DNA of 64,000 nt from Synechocystis sp. PCC 6714. Lineage in GTDB: Bacteria > Cyanobacteriota > Cyanobacteriia > Cyanobacteriales > Microcystaceae. Position 1 is the stretch's first letter, and each line of letters opens with the position of its first letter. The position numbers were made by a program, and so were the translations under genes. Location: contig NZ_CP007542.1 of the NCBI RefSeq assembly GCF_000478825.2, positions 3,410,001 through 3,474,000 of the forward strand, given 5' to 3'. The notes below the pieces were generated by a model, which saw only the letters and a program-made list of their open reading frames with translations, had not been told where the DNA came from and did no database searches. This document shows positions 9,046-16,687 of this stretch, one piece after another.

Positions 9046-9585
9046 TCATCGAGCCATGGAGTAAGCCACTGAAAGGTGAAATCCAAGTTTATGTTTAGTT
9101 AATTTGTAGTGTTTGATTAACCGTCTATCCTTAGGAAATAAAGCTAACTTATCCTCAATTAATTCTTCAATAAGCTCTTTGATTTCTTCAGTTGACTCTA
9201 TGCTTTCTTGGTCAAGGGGATCAGTGATTCCTGCAAGAAAACTATCCATAATCCTTCCGCGCTCACCTTCGGGCAAGACAGCGCAATTCCAAGCCACTAC
9301 AGCTAATTCCAGCAGAAAATTTCTGTCTTCATAATCATCATCGTCATCAGTATAGGGCTCGATAAATTTCTCTAATACTTGAGACATTTTTCCTATGCCC
9401 TTTGGCTTATCTATGAAGACAAGATCCTTATTTTTCTCATCGTTTATAAGATTTTCTTTAAATTGTTGATAGGCGTCTAACTCTTCCTTTTTAATAGCAG
9501 AATGAGTATTAGACGACTTAGTACGTTTTTGCGCTTGAGTTTCTTCGTAGAACAGTTGTTGAAATTCTTTGGATTTTCTTGCCAC
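9046..9585 (-). CDS. Hypothetical acidic protein between pntA and pntB
   Basis: About 179 residues and not recognised. The frame can be extended to a GTG at 9600, but that GTG overlaps the sequence GGAGGTT, which is a strong ribosome-binding site for a second GTG at 9585, so I prefer the start MARKSKEF. The protein is hydrophilic: a Lys/Gln-rich N-terminus, an acidic run around residue 80 (YTDDDDDYEDRN), then a helical region with many Glu (EEIKELIEELIEDK) and a basic C-terminal tail. It has no membrane segment or signal peptide. It lies 36 bases after pntA and 16 before the HicB-like gene, and is more AT-rich than the pnt genes. Confidence 0.75.
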   Translation of the reverse strand: MARKSKEFQQLFYEETQAQKRTKSSNTHSAIKKEELDAYQQFKENLINDEKNKDLVFIDKPKGIGKMSQVLEKFIEPYTDDDDDYEDRNFLLELAVVAWNCAVLPEGERGRIMDSFLAGITDPLDQESIESTEEIKELIEELIEDKLALFPKDRRLIKHYKLTKHKLGFHLSVAYSMAR

Positions 9586-9621
9586 TTTTCTAACCTCCAC
9601 TAAATTGAAAAAGAAATTAAA

Positions 9622-11214
9622 TTATTTACGGAACATCTTCAACATCCTTTGGGTAACTAAAAATCCCCCAGCAATATTGATCGTTCCCACCAAAATGGCG
9701 ATCGCCCCCAGGATGGTAGTAGGACTATTTAACGGCCCGGAAATCTGCAACATACCACCGATGATAATGATGCCACTGATGGCGTTGGTCACACTCATTA
9801 AAGGTGTATGGAGAGCCGGGGCCACATTCCAAATTAACTGCCAACCCACTACGCAGGCCAGGACAAAAACTGTGAAATGGGACAGAAAAGAAGTCGGTGC
9901 CCCCACCCCAATGCCCACCAAGGCGATCGCCGCTAGGGTTAGCCAAAGGAAATTACTAGGGCCGGATTTTTGGGTGGATTTTGCTTCACTTTCCACCACC
10001 GTTACCGCTGGTTTAGTCGGTTGAACTGGGCTGGGGGGATTAACTTTCGGGGGTGGCCAGGTGACTTTGCCCTCGTGGGACACCAATGCTCCCCGGATCA
10101 CTTCATCTTCGAGATCCACTTTGAAATCTTCTGCGCCCCCCATATCCTTGAGCAAATGCCAGAGGTTGGTGCCATACAATTGACTGGATTGGCTGGCCAT
10201 GCGACTGGGTAAATCGGTGTAGCCAATGATGGTGACTCCTTCGTACTCATACACCTCTCCGGGCTTGGTGACTTCACAGTTGCCCCCCTGCTCCGCTGCT
10301 AAATCCACCACCACGGAACCGGCCCGCATGGATTTCACCATGGGTTCAGTGATTAATTTGGGGGCTGGACGACCGGGAATCAACGCTGTGGTGATAATGA
10401 TGTCCACCTCCTTAGCCTGGGCAGCAAACAGGGCCATTTCCGCCGCAATGAATTCTTCACTCATCACTTTGGCGTAACCCCCCTGCCCTGTACCATCCTC
10501 CTTAAAGTCCAGCAGGAGAAATTCCCCCCCCAAACTTTCCACCTGTTCTTTGACCACAGGCCTGGTATCAAAGGCCCGCACGATCGCCCCTAAACTTTTG
10601 GCTGCTCCGATCGCCGCTAACCCTGCTACCCCGGCCCCAATGACCAACACTTTGGCTGGAGGAACTTTCCCCGCTGCGGTAATCTGTCCGGTGAAAAACC
10701 GACCAAAACGATTGGCCGCTTCAATTACCGCCCGGTAACCGGCAATGTTGGCCATGGAACTAAGAGCATCTAACTTTTGGGCCCGACTGATGCGGGGCAC
10801 CGCATCCATAGCCAGCACAGTGATATTTTTCGCCGCTAATTTTTCTAATAACTCAGGATTTTGGGCCGGCCAGATAAAACTAATTAGGGTTTTGTCCGCC
10901 GGTAACTCCTCCACTTCTGCCGGGGAAGGAGGCCGTACTTTGAGGATAATATCCGCTTGCTCAAATAATGTTTGGCGACTATCGACGATCTCACAACCCA
11001 GGGATTCATAAAGGCGATCGGCAAAATCAGCTTTTGCTCCCGCTTCTGTTTCCAACAACAAATCAAAACCCAACTTTTGTAGCTTTTGGGCCGTATCGGG
11101 GGTCATGGCCACCCGGCATTCCTGGTCAAAGGACTCCCTGGGCACACCAATCTTTTTCGGTGTCGTCGGCTTCATCTCAGGGGCAACAGCGGTTTCAGGG
11201 GCAGCAATGGTCAT
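9622..11214 (-). CDS. pntA: NAD(P) transhydrogenase subunit alpha PntA (fused alpha1+alpha2)
   Basis: 530 residues carrying both the NAD(H)-binding domain I and a membrane part in one chain. The alanine-dehydrogenase-like N-terminal half has RESFDQECRVAMTPDTAQKL, the Rossmann motif GAGVAGLAAIGAAKSLGA at about residues 193-210, and DLAAEQGGNCEVT. After a Pro-rich linker (VNPPSPVQPTKPA, about 390-405) come four hydrophobic helices from about 420 to 525. It pairs with PntB to form the membrane transhydrogenase. The start is the ATG at 11214. pntB follows after two small genes. Confidence 0.96.
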   Translation of the reverse strand: MTIAAPETAVAPEMKPTTPKKIGVPRESFDQECRVAMTPDTAQKLQKLGFDLLLETEAGAKADFADRLYESLGCEIVDSRQTLFEQADIILKVRPPSPAEVEELPADKTLISFIWPAQNPELLEKLAAKNITVLAMDAVPRISRAQKLDALSSMANIAGYRAVIEAANRFGRFFTGQITAAGKVPPAKVLVIGAGVAGLAAIGAAKSLGAIVRAFDTRPVVKEQVESLGGEFLLLDFKEDGTGQGGYAKVMSEEFIAAEMALFAAQAKEVDIIITTALIPGRPAPKLITEPMVKSMRAGSVVVDLAAEQGGNCEVTKPGEVYEYEGVTIIGYTDLPSRMASQSSQLYGTNLWHLLKDMGGAEDFKVDLEDEVIRGALVSHEGKVTWPPPKVNPPSPVQPTKPAVTVVESEAKSTQKSGPSNFLWLTLAAIALVGIGVGAPTSFLSHFTVFVLACVVGWQLIWNVAPALHTPLMSVTNAISGIIIIGGMLQISGPLNSPTTILGAIAILVGTINIAGGFLVTQRMLKMFRK

Positions 11215-11414
11215 GGAAAAAAATCAAAGTAAACACGGAGGTCTTGATCTGCATAGTAAGGCGATCGCCAAAGTTTGGGGCCAATCCTTTGCATTGCTTT
11301 ATATTTGTTTACTCATAAATCAGCCTTAACCATTGGTTATTGATAGAACGAGAATTGGGTCAAACCTTTACCCTGTCCCCGTAAGATGGGTAAGGATTGC
11401 TTAGGAGGGAACCC

Positions 11415-12242
11415 ATGGATTGGCAAGTTGCGAAACATTACGACGACATTCTCTACTACAAAGCGGAGGGTATTGCCAAAATTGTCATCAATCGTCCCCA
11501 CAAACGCAACGCTTTCCGTCCCCAAACAGTGTTTGAACTCTATGATGCTTTTTCCAATGCCCGGGAAGATGGCCGCATTGGCGTTATCCTACTGACCGGA
11601 GCCGGCCCCCACAGTGATGGTAAATATGCTTTTTGTTCCGGTGGAGATCAGTCTGTCCGGGGGGAAGGGGGCTATATCGACGACCAGGGCACTCCCCGAC
11701 TAAACGTCTTGGATCTTCAGCGCTTAATCCGCTCCATGCCCAAAGTGGTTATTGCCCTAGTGGCTGGCTATGCCATTGGTGGGGGCCACGTTTTGCATCT
11801 AGTTTGTGATTTAACCATTGCGGCGGATAACGCCATTTTTGGGCAAACTGGGCCGAAAGTAGGTAGTTTTGACGGCGGCTTTGGCTCTAGTTACTTAGCC
11901 CGCATTGTGGGGCAAAAAAAAGCCAGGGAAATTTGGTATCTCTGCCGGCAATACTCTGCCCAGGAAGCGGAACGCATGGGCATGGTAAACACCGTTGTTC
12001 CCGTCGATCGCCTGGAGGAAGAAGGCATCCAATGGGCCAAGGAAATCCTGAGCAAAAGCCCCCTGGCCATCCGTTGTCTCAAAGCCGCTTTCAATGCCGA
12101 CTGTGACGGCCAAGCAGGGCTACAGGAACTAGCCGGCAACGCCACCCTGCTCTATTACATGACTGAAGAAGGAAGTGAAGGGAAACAAGCCTTCTTGGAA
12201 AAACGAGCCCCGGATTTTAGTCAATATCCCTGGCTACCCTAA
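11415..12242 (+). CDS. menB: 1,4-dihydroxy-2-naphthoyl-CoA synthase MenB
   Basis: 275 residues from the ATG at 11415, preceded by a clear ribosome-binding site (AGGAGGGAACCC). A crotonase-fold enzyme that closes the naphthoate ring from o-succinylbenzoyl-CoA; in cyanobacteria the product leads to phylloquinone for photosystem I. Visible signatures are [11 protein letters not shown], the oxyanion-hole region [20 protein letters not shown], and [18 protein letters not shown]. The open frame extends upstream to a TTG at 11397, but the Shine-Dalgarno lies within that extension. It is transcribed divergently from pntA, about 200 bases away. Confidence 0.96.
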   Translation: MDWQVAKHYDDILYYKAEGIAKIVINRPHKRNAFRPQTVFELYDAFSNAREDGRIGVILLTGAGPHSDGKYAFCSGGDQSVRGEGGYIDDQGTPRLNVLDLQRLIRSMPKVVIALVAGYAIGGGHVLHLVCDLTIAADNAIFGQTGPKVGSFDGGFGSSYLARIVGQKKAREIWYLCRQYSAQEAERMGMVNTVVPVDRLEEEGIQWAKEILSKSPLAIRCLKAAFNADCDGQAGLQELAGNATLLYYMTEEGSEGKQAFLEKRAPDFSQYPWLP

Positions 12243-12326
12243 CCCGGAGGATGAATAGTGCGTACCATCGAATTACCCATTGCCAACTCCCATTGAAACC
12301 CAAAATTAAACCAAGACCGAGTTTGC

Positions 12327-12590
12327 CTAAGCCGCTTCCAGCGTAGATAGACTTTCCACCGATTGTGGCACCGGATTATCCTTAGCAGTGAGGGCATAGG
12401 CATGTTCCAAATGCACCACATCTTCGAGATTTTCCCAGGAACCGGCAAAGGGCCTTGCTGCCAAGGCACAGGCTTTCCACTGCCCCTGTACTGGCACATT
12501 CAGTTGATTGCAAATGCCGCCTCGCCTACCTTCGGCTTGGTAGTAGCGGCAATAGCGGCAGGAGGAGGTGATAAAGTTAGCGGTTTTCAT
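12327..12590 (-). CDS. Small cysteine-containing conserved-type protein
   Basis: 87 residues from the ATG at 12590 (MKTANFITSSCRYCRYYQ). Four cysteines lie in the pattern C-x2-C, then GGICNQLNVPVQGQWKACALA, which could bind a metal or an iron-sulfur cluster; a Trp/Glu-containing segment follows. I believe homologues occur in many cyanobacteria, but I do not know a function. The frame is open to 12692, but the extra 34 residues look non-conserved and the Met start gives the compact domain. It converges with menB, about 85 bases apart. Confidence 0.7.
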   Translation of the reverse strand: MKTANFITSSCRYCRYYQAEGRRGGICNQLNVPVQGQWKACALAARPFAGSWENLEDVVHLEHAYALTAKDNPVPQSVESLSTLEAA

Positions 12591-12967
12591 GGGGAGGCGT
12601 TGGGAAATTAGGCAATTGTTAAAATTTTTGAAAAATATCGGCCGTAGTTTTCCAGAAACTTCGTCTGGACATTTATATTGTCCCCCATTCAACCCAAGGG
12701 GAAAATCCGGCTCAAACTGTTACTCCGCCTACCTTTGTACGACCAATTTTTGTAAATTCTCTTTAGGTTGTCTTAATATTCGTTTTACAAATCGATACGT
12801 TCGCCGTAGCAGAGGATCTTAGCTGGTAACAAAATCTTTAAATAATGGAACAGTAAGGGATGAAAAACGATGGGGATCAAGAAAAAACAAGGCTAAAATA
12901 AGTTTCCAGTTCAATAAAGATCTTTTTTCTTATAAACTTATCGTGACTAAACTATCTTGATCCCAGG
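12591..12967. other. Non-coding interval between a small gene and gshB
   Basis: 377 bases without a credible gene. It is AT-rich and should hold the promoter of the Cys-containing small protein. An inverted repeat, GGGATCAAGA at 12873-12882 and TCTTGATCCC at 12955-12964, brackets its last 92 bases directly after the gshB stop. The arms are too far apart for a standard terminator. Confidence 0.5.
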
Positions 12968-13930
12968 TTAAAATTGCTTTTCTAACCAATAAATTACCCT
13001 TTCCCCTAGTCGGACTCCCTCAAGGCGGTCTATCTCTCGGATGCCCGTGGGACTGGTGACATTTACTTCGGTTAAGTACCCACCGATAACATCAATACCA
13101 ACAAAATATAAACCATCAGCTTGCAATTTTGGTTTTAGTAAGGCGCAAATTTCCTCTTCCCTGGGGGTAATGGTGGTAGCGGCCACTCGCCCTCCCACAG
13201 CCATGTTGCCGCGGAATTCGGCACCGGTGGGAATACGATTGACGGCCCCGATGGGGTCTCCGTCCAGCAGAATAATTCGCTTATCACCTTCCTTTGCTTC
13301 CGGCAAAAAACGTTGCACCATTACCGGCTCTTTGCCCTGTTGGGTACTAATTTCCACCAGGGAATTGAAGTTACGATCGCCAGGATCAAGAAATAAAATC
13401 CCCTCTCCGGCTTTACCTCCTAATGGTTTCAACACCGCCGCTTCCTGTTCTTCCAAAAATTGACGAATTAAACCCTTGTCCAAACTAACCACCGTGGGGG
13501 GCATCACCGCCGCAAATTGCAGGGTATACATCTTTTCATTGGCTTCCCGTAGCCCTTGGGGGGAGTTAACCACTAGGGTTGCCGTTGGGACCAACAATTC
13601 CAAGATAAAAGTGGCGTAAAGATATTGTACTGTTACCGGCGGATCCTTACGCATAAATACCACTTGGCATTCGGTCAAGGCCATCCATTTAGTCTCCGCC
13701 ACTTCGTACCAAGGTTGGGAGACCTGCCAGTGGCCATCCACAAGGGTGACCGGTTGAAACTGCACCGGCGCTAATTTGGCCCAAGCTTGGCCATTAATAA
13801 CGGCCAAATCTCCTACTAAGGTCACAAAAACTTCGTGGCCCAACTTCTGGGCCGCTTCCATTATGGCAACGGTCGAGTCATGGCCTGGATCAAGTTTATC
13901 CAGAGGATCGATGATAAAAGCCAGTTTCAC
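12968..13930 (-). CDS. gshB: Glutathione synthetase GshB
   Basis: 320 residues. ATP-grasp enzyme joining gamma-glutamylcysteine and glycine to make glutathione. The N-terminus MKLAFIIDPLDKLDPGHDST is typical of prokaryotic GshB; later come FMRKDPPVTVQY, VLKPLGGKAGEGI (ATP-binding Gly-rich loop), QRFLPEAKEGDKRII and EVNVTSPTGIREID, all expected. Length fits the family. A glutaredoxin gene lies about 90 bases upstream on the same strand, so glutathione synthesis and a glutathione-dependent redox protein are adjacent and may be cotranscribed. Confidence 0.96.
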   Translation of the reverse strand: MKLAFIIDPLDKLDPGHDSTVAIMEAAQKLGHEVFVTLVGDLAVINGQAWAKLAPVQFQPVTLVDGHWQVSQPWYEVAETKWMALTECQVVFMRKDPPVTVQYLYATFILELLVPTATLVVNSPQGLREANEKMYTLQFAAVMPPTVVSLDKGLIRQFLEEQEAAVLKPLGGKAGEGILFLDPGDRNFNSLVEISTQQGKEPVMVQRFLPEAKEGDKRIILLDGDPIGAVNRIPTGAEFRGNMAVGGRVAATTITPREEEICALLKPKLQADGLYFVGIDVIGGYLTEVNVTSPTGIREIDRLEGVRLGERVIYWLEKQF

Positions 13931-14019
13931 GGCGGAAATATCCTTAGAGTCGGGTTGGGGCGTAAACGTTGCAAAACAGGAGACTGAATTAAGTGCAGAT
14001 CCGTAGCAGTCTATAAGAT

Positions 14020-14283
14020 CTATTGAAGTAAAGCATCTAGCTTACCAGCACTTTCCAAAGCATAAATATCGTCACAGCCACCGATATGTTGGCCATTAAT
14101 AAAGATTTGCGGCATACTCTTCCTGCCATTCGCCCTCTCCGCCATTGCCACCCTTGCGTCATCATCGCCGTCAATGCAATATTCCTGGAACTCTATCCCC
14201 TTGCGTTTCAACAGCGCTAGGGCTCTGTTGCAAAAAGGGCACGTACTCCATGTATAAATTTCAACCTTTGCCGGGACAGCCAT
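14020..14283 (-). CDS. grxC: Glutaredoxin (class I, CPFC active site)
   Basis: 87 residues. The active site STCPFCNRALALLKRKG contains the dithiol CxxC near residues 16-19. The cis-Pro loop is GRKSMPQIFINGQHIGG, and GGCDD supplies the glutathione-binding helix start. It reduces disulfides and glutathione mixed disulfides in the cytosol. Size and motif resemble Ssr2061 of PCC 6803 as I remember it. The start at 14283 overlaps by 23 bases the end of an upstream small membrane-protein gene, which suggests translational coupling. gshB follows downstream. Confidence 0.93.
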   Translation of the reverse strand: MAVPAKVEIYTWSTCPFCNRALALLKRKGIEFQEYCIDGDDDARVAMAERANGRKSMPQIFINGQHIGGCDDIYALESAGKLDALLQ

Positions 14284-14488
14284 GGAAGTTTTTAATGTAA
14301 AGATTTGTATAGCTTTGATTATAGCCGACCCCGATCGCCGTTAGGGGGGTGGTCATACCCAGATTTTCCGTCGGAGCAGGCACCATTTCTCCTCGAAAGT
14401 CGAGAACTTGTACTAGAACTAGATAGGCCACCGCTAAGATAATCGAAATAGCCCCGGTGATAATGGCTACGATTTTGCCTGAATCCAT
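14261..14488 (-). CDS. Single-helix small membrane protein upstream of glutaredoxin
   Basis: About 75 residues from the ATG at 14488 (MDSGKIVAIITG), preceded by GGAG 11 bases upstream. One hydrophobic segment spans about residues 6-27, followed by a polar tail with LDFRGEMVPAP and GVGYNQSYTN. The family is not recognised. Its coding region runs 23 bases into the glutaredoxin gene in another frame. An earlier GTG start at 14500 is possible but overlaps the apparent Shine-Dalgarno. The overlap with grxC and the clear helix support a real gene. Confidence 0.7.
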   Translation of the reverse strand: MDSGKIVAIITGAISIILAVAYLVLVQVLDFRGEMVPAPTENLGMTTPLTAIGVGYNQSYTNLYIKNFHGCPGKG

Positions 14489-14633
14489 AGTTAGATCCAC
14501 TCCAATTTTCCTTGGGGAGATAATTTTCGACTGATCCTACCATGGGCTTCCTGATGACTTGGGCATAAATTTGCTCGCTACAATGATTTCCCATGTCCAC
14601 CGATCGCCACCTTTGACTGGCAGTGTTTTTTCC

Positions 14634-15524
14634 ATGACTTCATCTGTAGCTTTGCCCCTACCCGCCTTCACAGAAGCAACTTCCCTTGAATGTTGGCGAC
14701 AAATGCAACACATTTCCCTCTCCATCCCTTTGGCCGATCACCCCAATCCTGTCACCGTGGCCACTAACTATGTAGACCAAGGACAAGGGGAGCCGATGCT
14801 TTTTCTCCATGGTTTTGACAGTTCGGTGCTGGAGTTTCGGCGCTTACTCCCTCTGTTGCATCAGGATTTCCGGGCGATCGCTGTTGACTTATTAGGATTC
14901 GGCTTTACTGCTAGATCCACAACATTGCCGCCTACCCCAGCCAACATCAAAATTCACTTAGACCATTTTTGGCAAACAGTTATCCAAGAACCTATTACCT
15001 TAGTGGGAGTCTCCATGGGGGGGGCCGTAGCCCTAGATTTTTGCCTTAGCTTCCCCGAAAAGGTGAAAAAGTTGGTCTTGATAGATAGTGCTGGTCTCAC
15101 CAGTCAACCCTTTGCCAGTCGTTTAATGTTTTCTCCAGTGGACCGGTGGCTAACCAAATTTTTGGCCAACGCCAAAGTAAGACAAAGTATTGGTCAAGCG
15201 GCCTATTATGACCGGAGCTTAGCCAACGAAGATGCCCGCCGGTGTGCCGCCGCCCATTTAATTTGTCCGGGTTGGAGCGAAGGACTGATTGCTTTTACTA
15301 AAAGTGGTGGTTATGGTTCCTTTGCTGAAAAGTTGGGGCAGATTACTTTGCCTAGTTTAGTTATTTGGGGTAAACAGGACAAAATTTTGGGTGTTAGAGC
15401 CGCTGAGCAATTCCAAAGTCTTTTGCCCCAGAGTCAATTAATCTGGCTTGATGCCTGTGGCCATGTGCCCCATCTAGAACAGCCCCAACCCACCGCCGTT
15501 GCCCTTAGACAATTTTGCCTATGA
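14634..15524 (+). CDS. Alpha/beta-fold hydrolase
   Basis: 296 residues from the ATG at 14634 (MTSSVALPLPAF); the frame is open further upstream to 14559. The fold shows LFLHGFDSSVLEFRRLLP (oxyanion loop), GVSMGGAVALDF with the nucleophile Ser, and the C-terminal DACGHVPHLEQP carrying the catalytic His. An acidic residue, probably in VIWGKQDKILGV, completes the triad. Related proteins include haloalkane dehalogenase-, esterase- and C-C hydrolase-like enzymes; the substrate is not predictable. It is divergent from the small membrane protein and glutaredoxin genes. Confidence 0.85.
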   Translation: MTSSVALPLPAFTEATSLECWRQMQHISLSIPLADHPNPVTVATNYVDQGQGEPMLFLHGFDSSVLEFRRLLPLLHQDFRAIAVDLLGFGFTARSTTLPPTPANIKIHLDHFWQTVIQEPITLVGVSMGGAVALDFCLSFPEKVKKLVLIDSAGLTSQPFASRLMFSPVDRWLTKFLANAKVRQSIGQAAYYDRSLANEDARRCAAAHLICPGWSEGLIAFTKSGGYGSFAEKLGQITLPSLVIWGKQDKILGVRAAEQFQSLLPQSQLIWLDACGHVPHLEQPQPTAVALRQFCL

Positions 15525-16018
15525 CCATCAAGGACAAAAATCCCCTGCTTTATATCTAAAATTGATAAGTAATAACTGCGTCCACCCGGGGAGATTTCCT
15601 TTAGGAAATAATGGGAAAAGAGTATTATCGTTTACTTTATTTCCTTCCATGCGCTGGTTCAAAGCCTGGAACAAAAATCATTTAGAAGTGAAGTTGGGGA
15701 ACAGTTCTCATCTTAAAGTAATGAATTCTACTAGTACATACTTTAGCTTGTTGTCCTGGGCAAAGGGCTTATCTAATAAAGGTTTTGTAAAAATTGACAA
15801 TACATGGTCTGACTGATTATGGTCGTCAGAGTTAAAAACAGTTATAAAGATGGCTATCCCCGCGAATTGTTTACTTTTCTGCTAATATGTCTTCTATTCA
15901 ACCAAAGGCTATTTTCTCTTCAGTATCTATTTTGCACTGGTTCATCATTGCCTAAGATAACGTTGAAAATTACAAACTCTTTTGGTTGTCAAGGGTCCAC
16001 ATTTCACACTGCTACATA
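15525..16018. other. Interval without a recognisable gene
   Basis: About 490 AT-rich bases between the hydrolase and the toxin-antitoxin pair. Two short open frames here (15499-15816 and 15819-16019) have no domain signature and low-complexity composition, and I do not consider them genes. It may be a decayed accessory segment. No terminator or repeat was recognised. Confidence 0.5.
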
Positions 16019-16285
16019 ATGTCTATCAATGCTTACAAACTAGCTACGACATTGACAGAAGATGGCACGCTCCTGCTCCAGGATTTGCCGTGTCCAGCTG
16101 GTACTTCCGTAGAAGTCATTGTGTTGGTCGCTCCCAAGGGAATGGTTCTTCCCCAAGCCGAAAGAGCCCAGGGCCCTGCCCCAGGGAAAGTTGGGGACTC
16201 TGGGGCTGACTATATGGCCGCCACCGTCGACACTATGACCGAATGGAATTCTGAAGCTGATAATTCTGCATACCGACACCTATGA
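16019..16285 (+). CDS. Putative antitoxin of a MazF/PemK-type pair
   Basis: 88 residues from the ATG at 16019 (MSINAYKLATTLTEDGTLLL). The N-terminal half looks like a short beta-rich domain (LQDLPCPAGTSVEVIVLVAP) of the kind found in small cyanobacterial antitoxin-like proteins. The second half is Pro/Gly- and acid-rich and probably disordered. The stop overlaps the start of the PemK/MazF-like gene by four bases (ATGA), the usual arrangement in toxin-antitoxin operons. The antitoxin assignment rests mainly on that position. I do not see an AbrB or RHH motif clearly. Confidence 0.65.
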   Translation: MSINAYKLATTLTEDGTLLLQDLPCPAGTSVEVIVLVAPKGMVLPQAERAQGPAPGKVGDSGADYMAATVDTMTEWNSEADNSAYRHL

Positions 16286-16629
16286 ACACAATTTACGAAC
16301 AATTTGACGTTGTCATTGTCCCAGTTCCCTTCACGGATAGGCAATCTGATATTCGTCGCCCCGCTTTAATTTTGTCCGATGCTCCTGCTTTTAATAACCG
16401 AATTGGCCACAGCGTTATGGCTATGATCACTTCGGCAAAAAATGCTCCCTGGCCCCTAGACACCCCCATTGAAGACACCCGCTCGGCCGGCTTGTTTACA
16501 CCTTCGGTGGTAAGGATGAAGCTGTTCACTCTAGAACATAAGTATATCCTTGACTGCGTTGGTTCCTTATCAAAGCAAGACCGATTGATGGTTAAAAGTG
16601 CCTTTCCCCACGTTTTCAAACTTGGTTAG
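16282..16629 (+). CDS. PemK/MazF-family toxin
   Basis: 115 residues. The N-terminal QFDVVIVPVPFTDRQSDIRR, then PALILSDA, and the later VMAMITSAKN and SVVRMKLFTLEH segments match the conserved core of MazF/PemK endoribonucleases: the beta-barrel strand with a basic-Pro turn, then the loop with catalytic Arg/Ser or Thr. Such toxins cleave mRNA when freed from their antitoxin. The gene overlaps the upstream putative antitoxin by four bases. Length is typical for the family. Confidence 0.82.
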   Translation: MNTIYEQFDVVIVPVPFTDRQSDIRRPALILSDAPAFNNRIGHSVMAMITSAKNAPWPLDTPIEDTRSAGLFTPSVVRMKLFTLEHKYILDCVGSLSKQDRLMVKSAFPHVFKLG

Positions 16630-16687
16630 TCAAGCGGCTAGCCGCCAATATCGCCAATATTATTGATATCTGCCGGACTGAACTGCC

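Noticed and set aside
9569-10024. 151-residue open frame opposite pntA and the small gene
   Set aside because: Covers the 3' end of pntA on the other strand; no recognisable protein.
15499-15816. 105-residue open frame overlapping the hydrolase end
   Set aside because: Starts inside the hydrolase gene in another frame, no domain, composition typical of non-coding AT-rich DNA.
15819-16019. 66-residue open frame before the toxin-antitoxin pair
   Set aside because: No ribosome-binding site or family feature; low-complexity hydrophobic sequence of random type.
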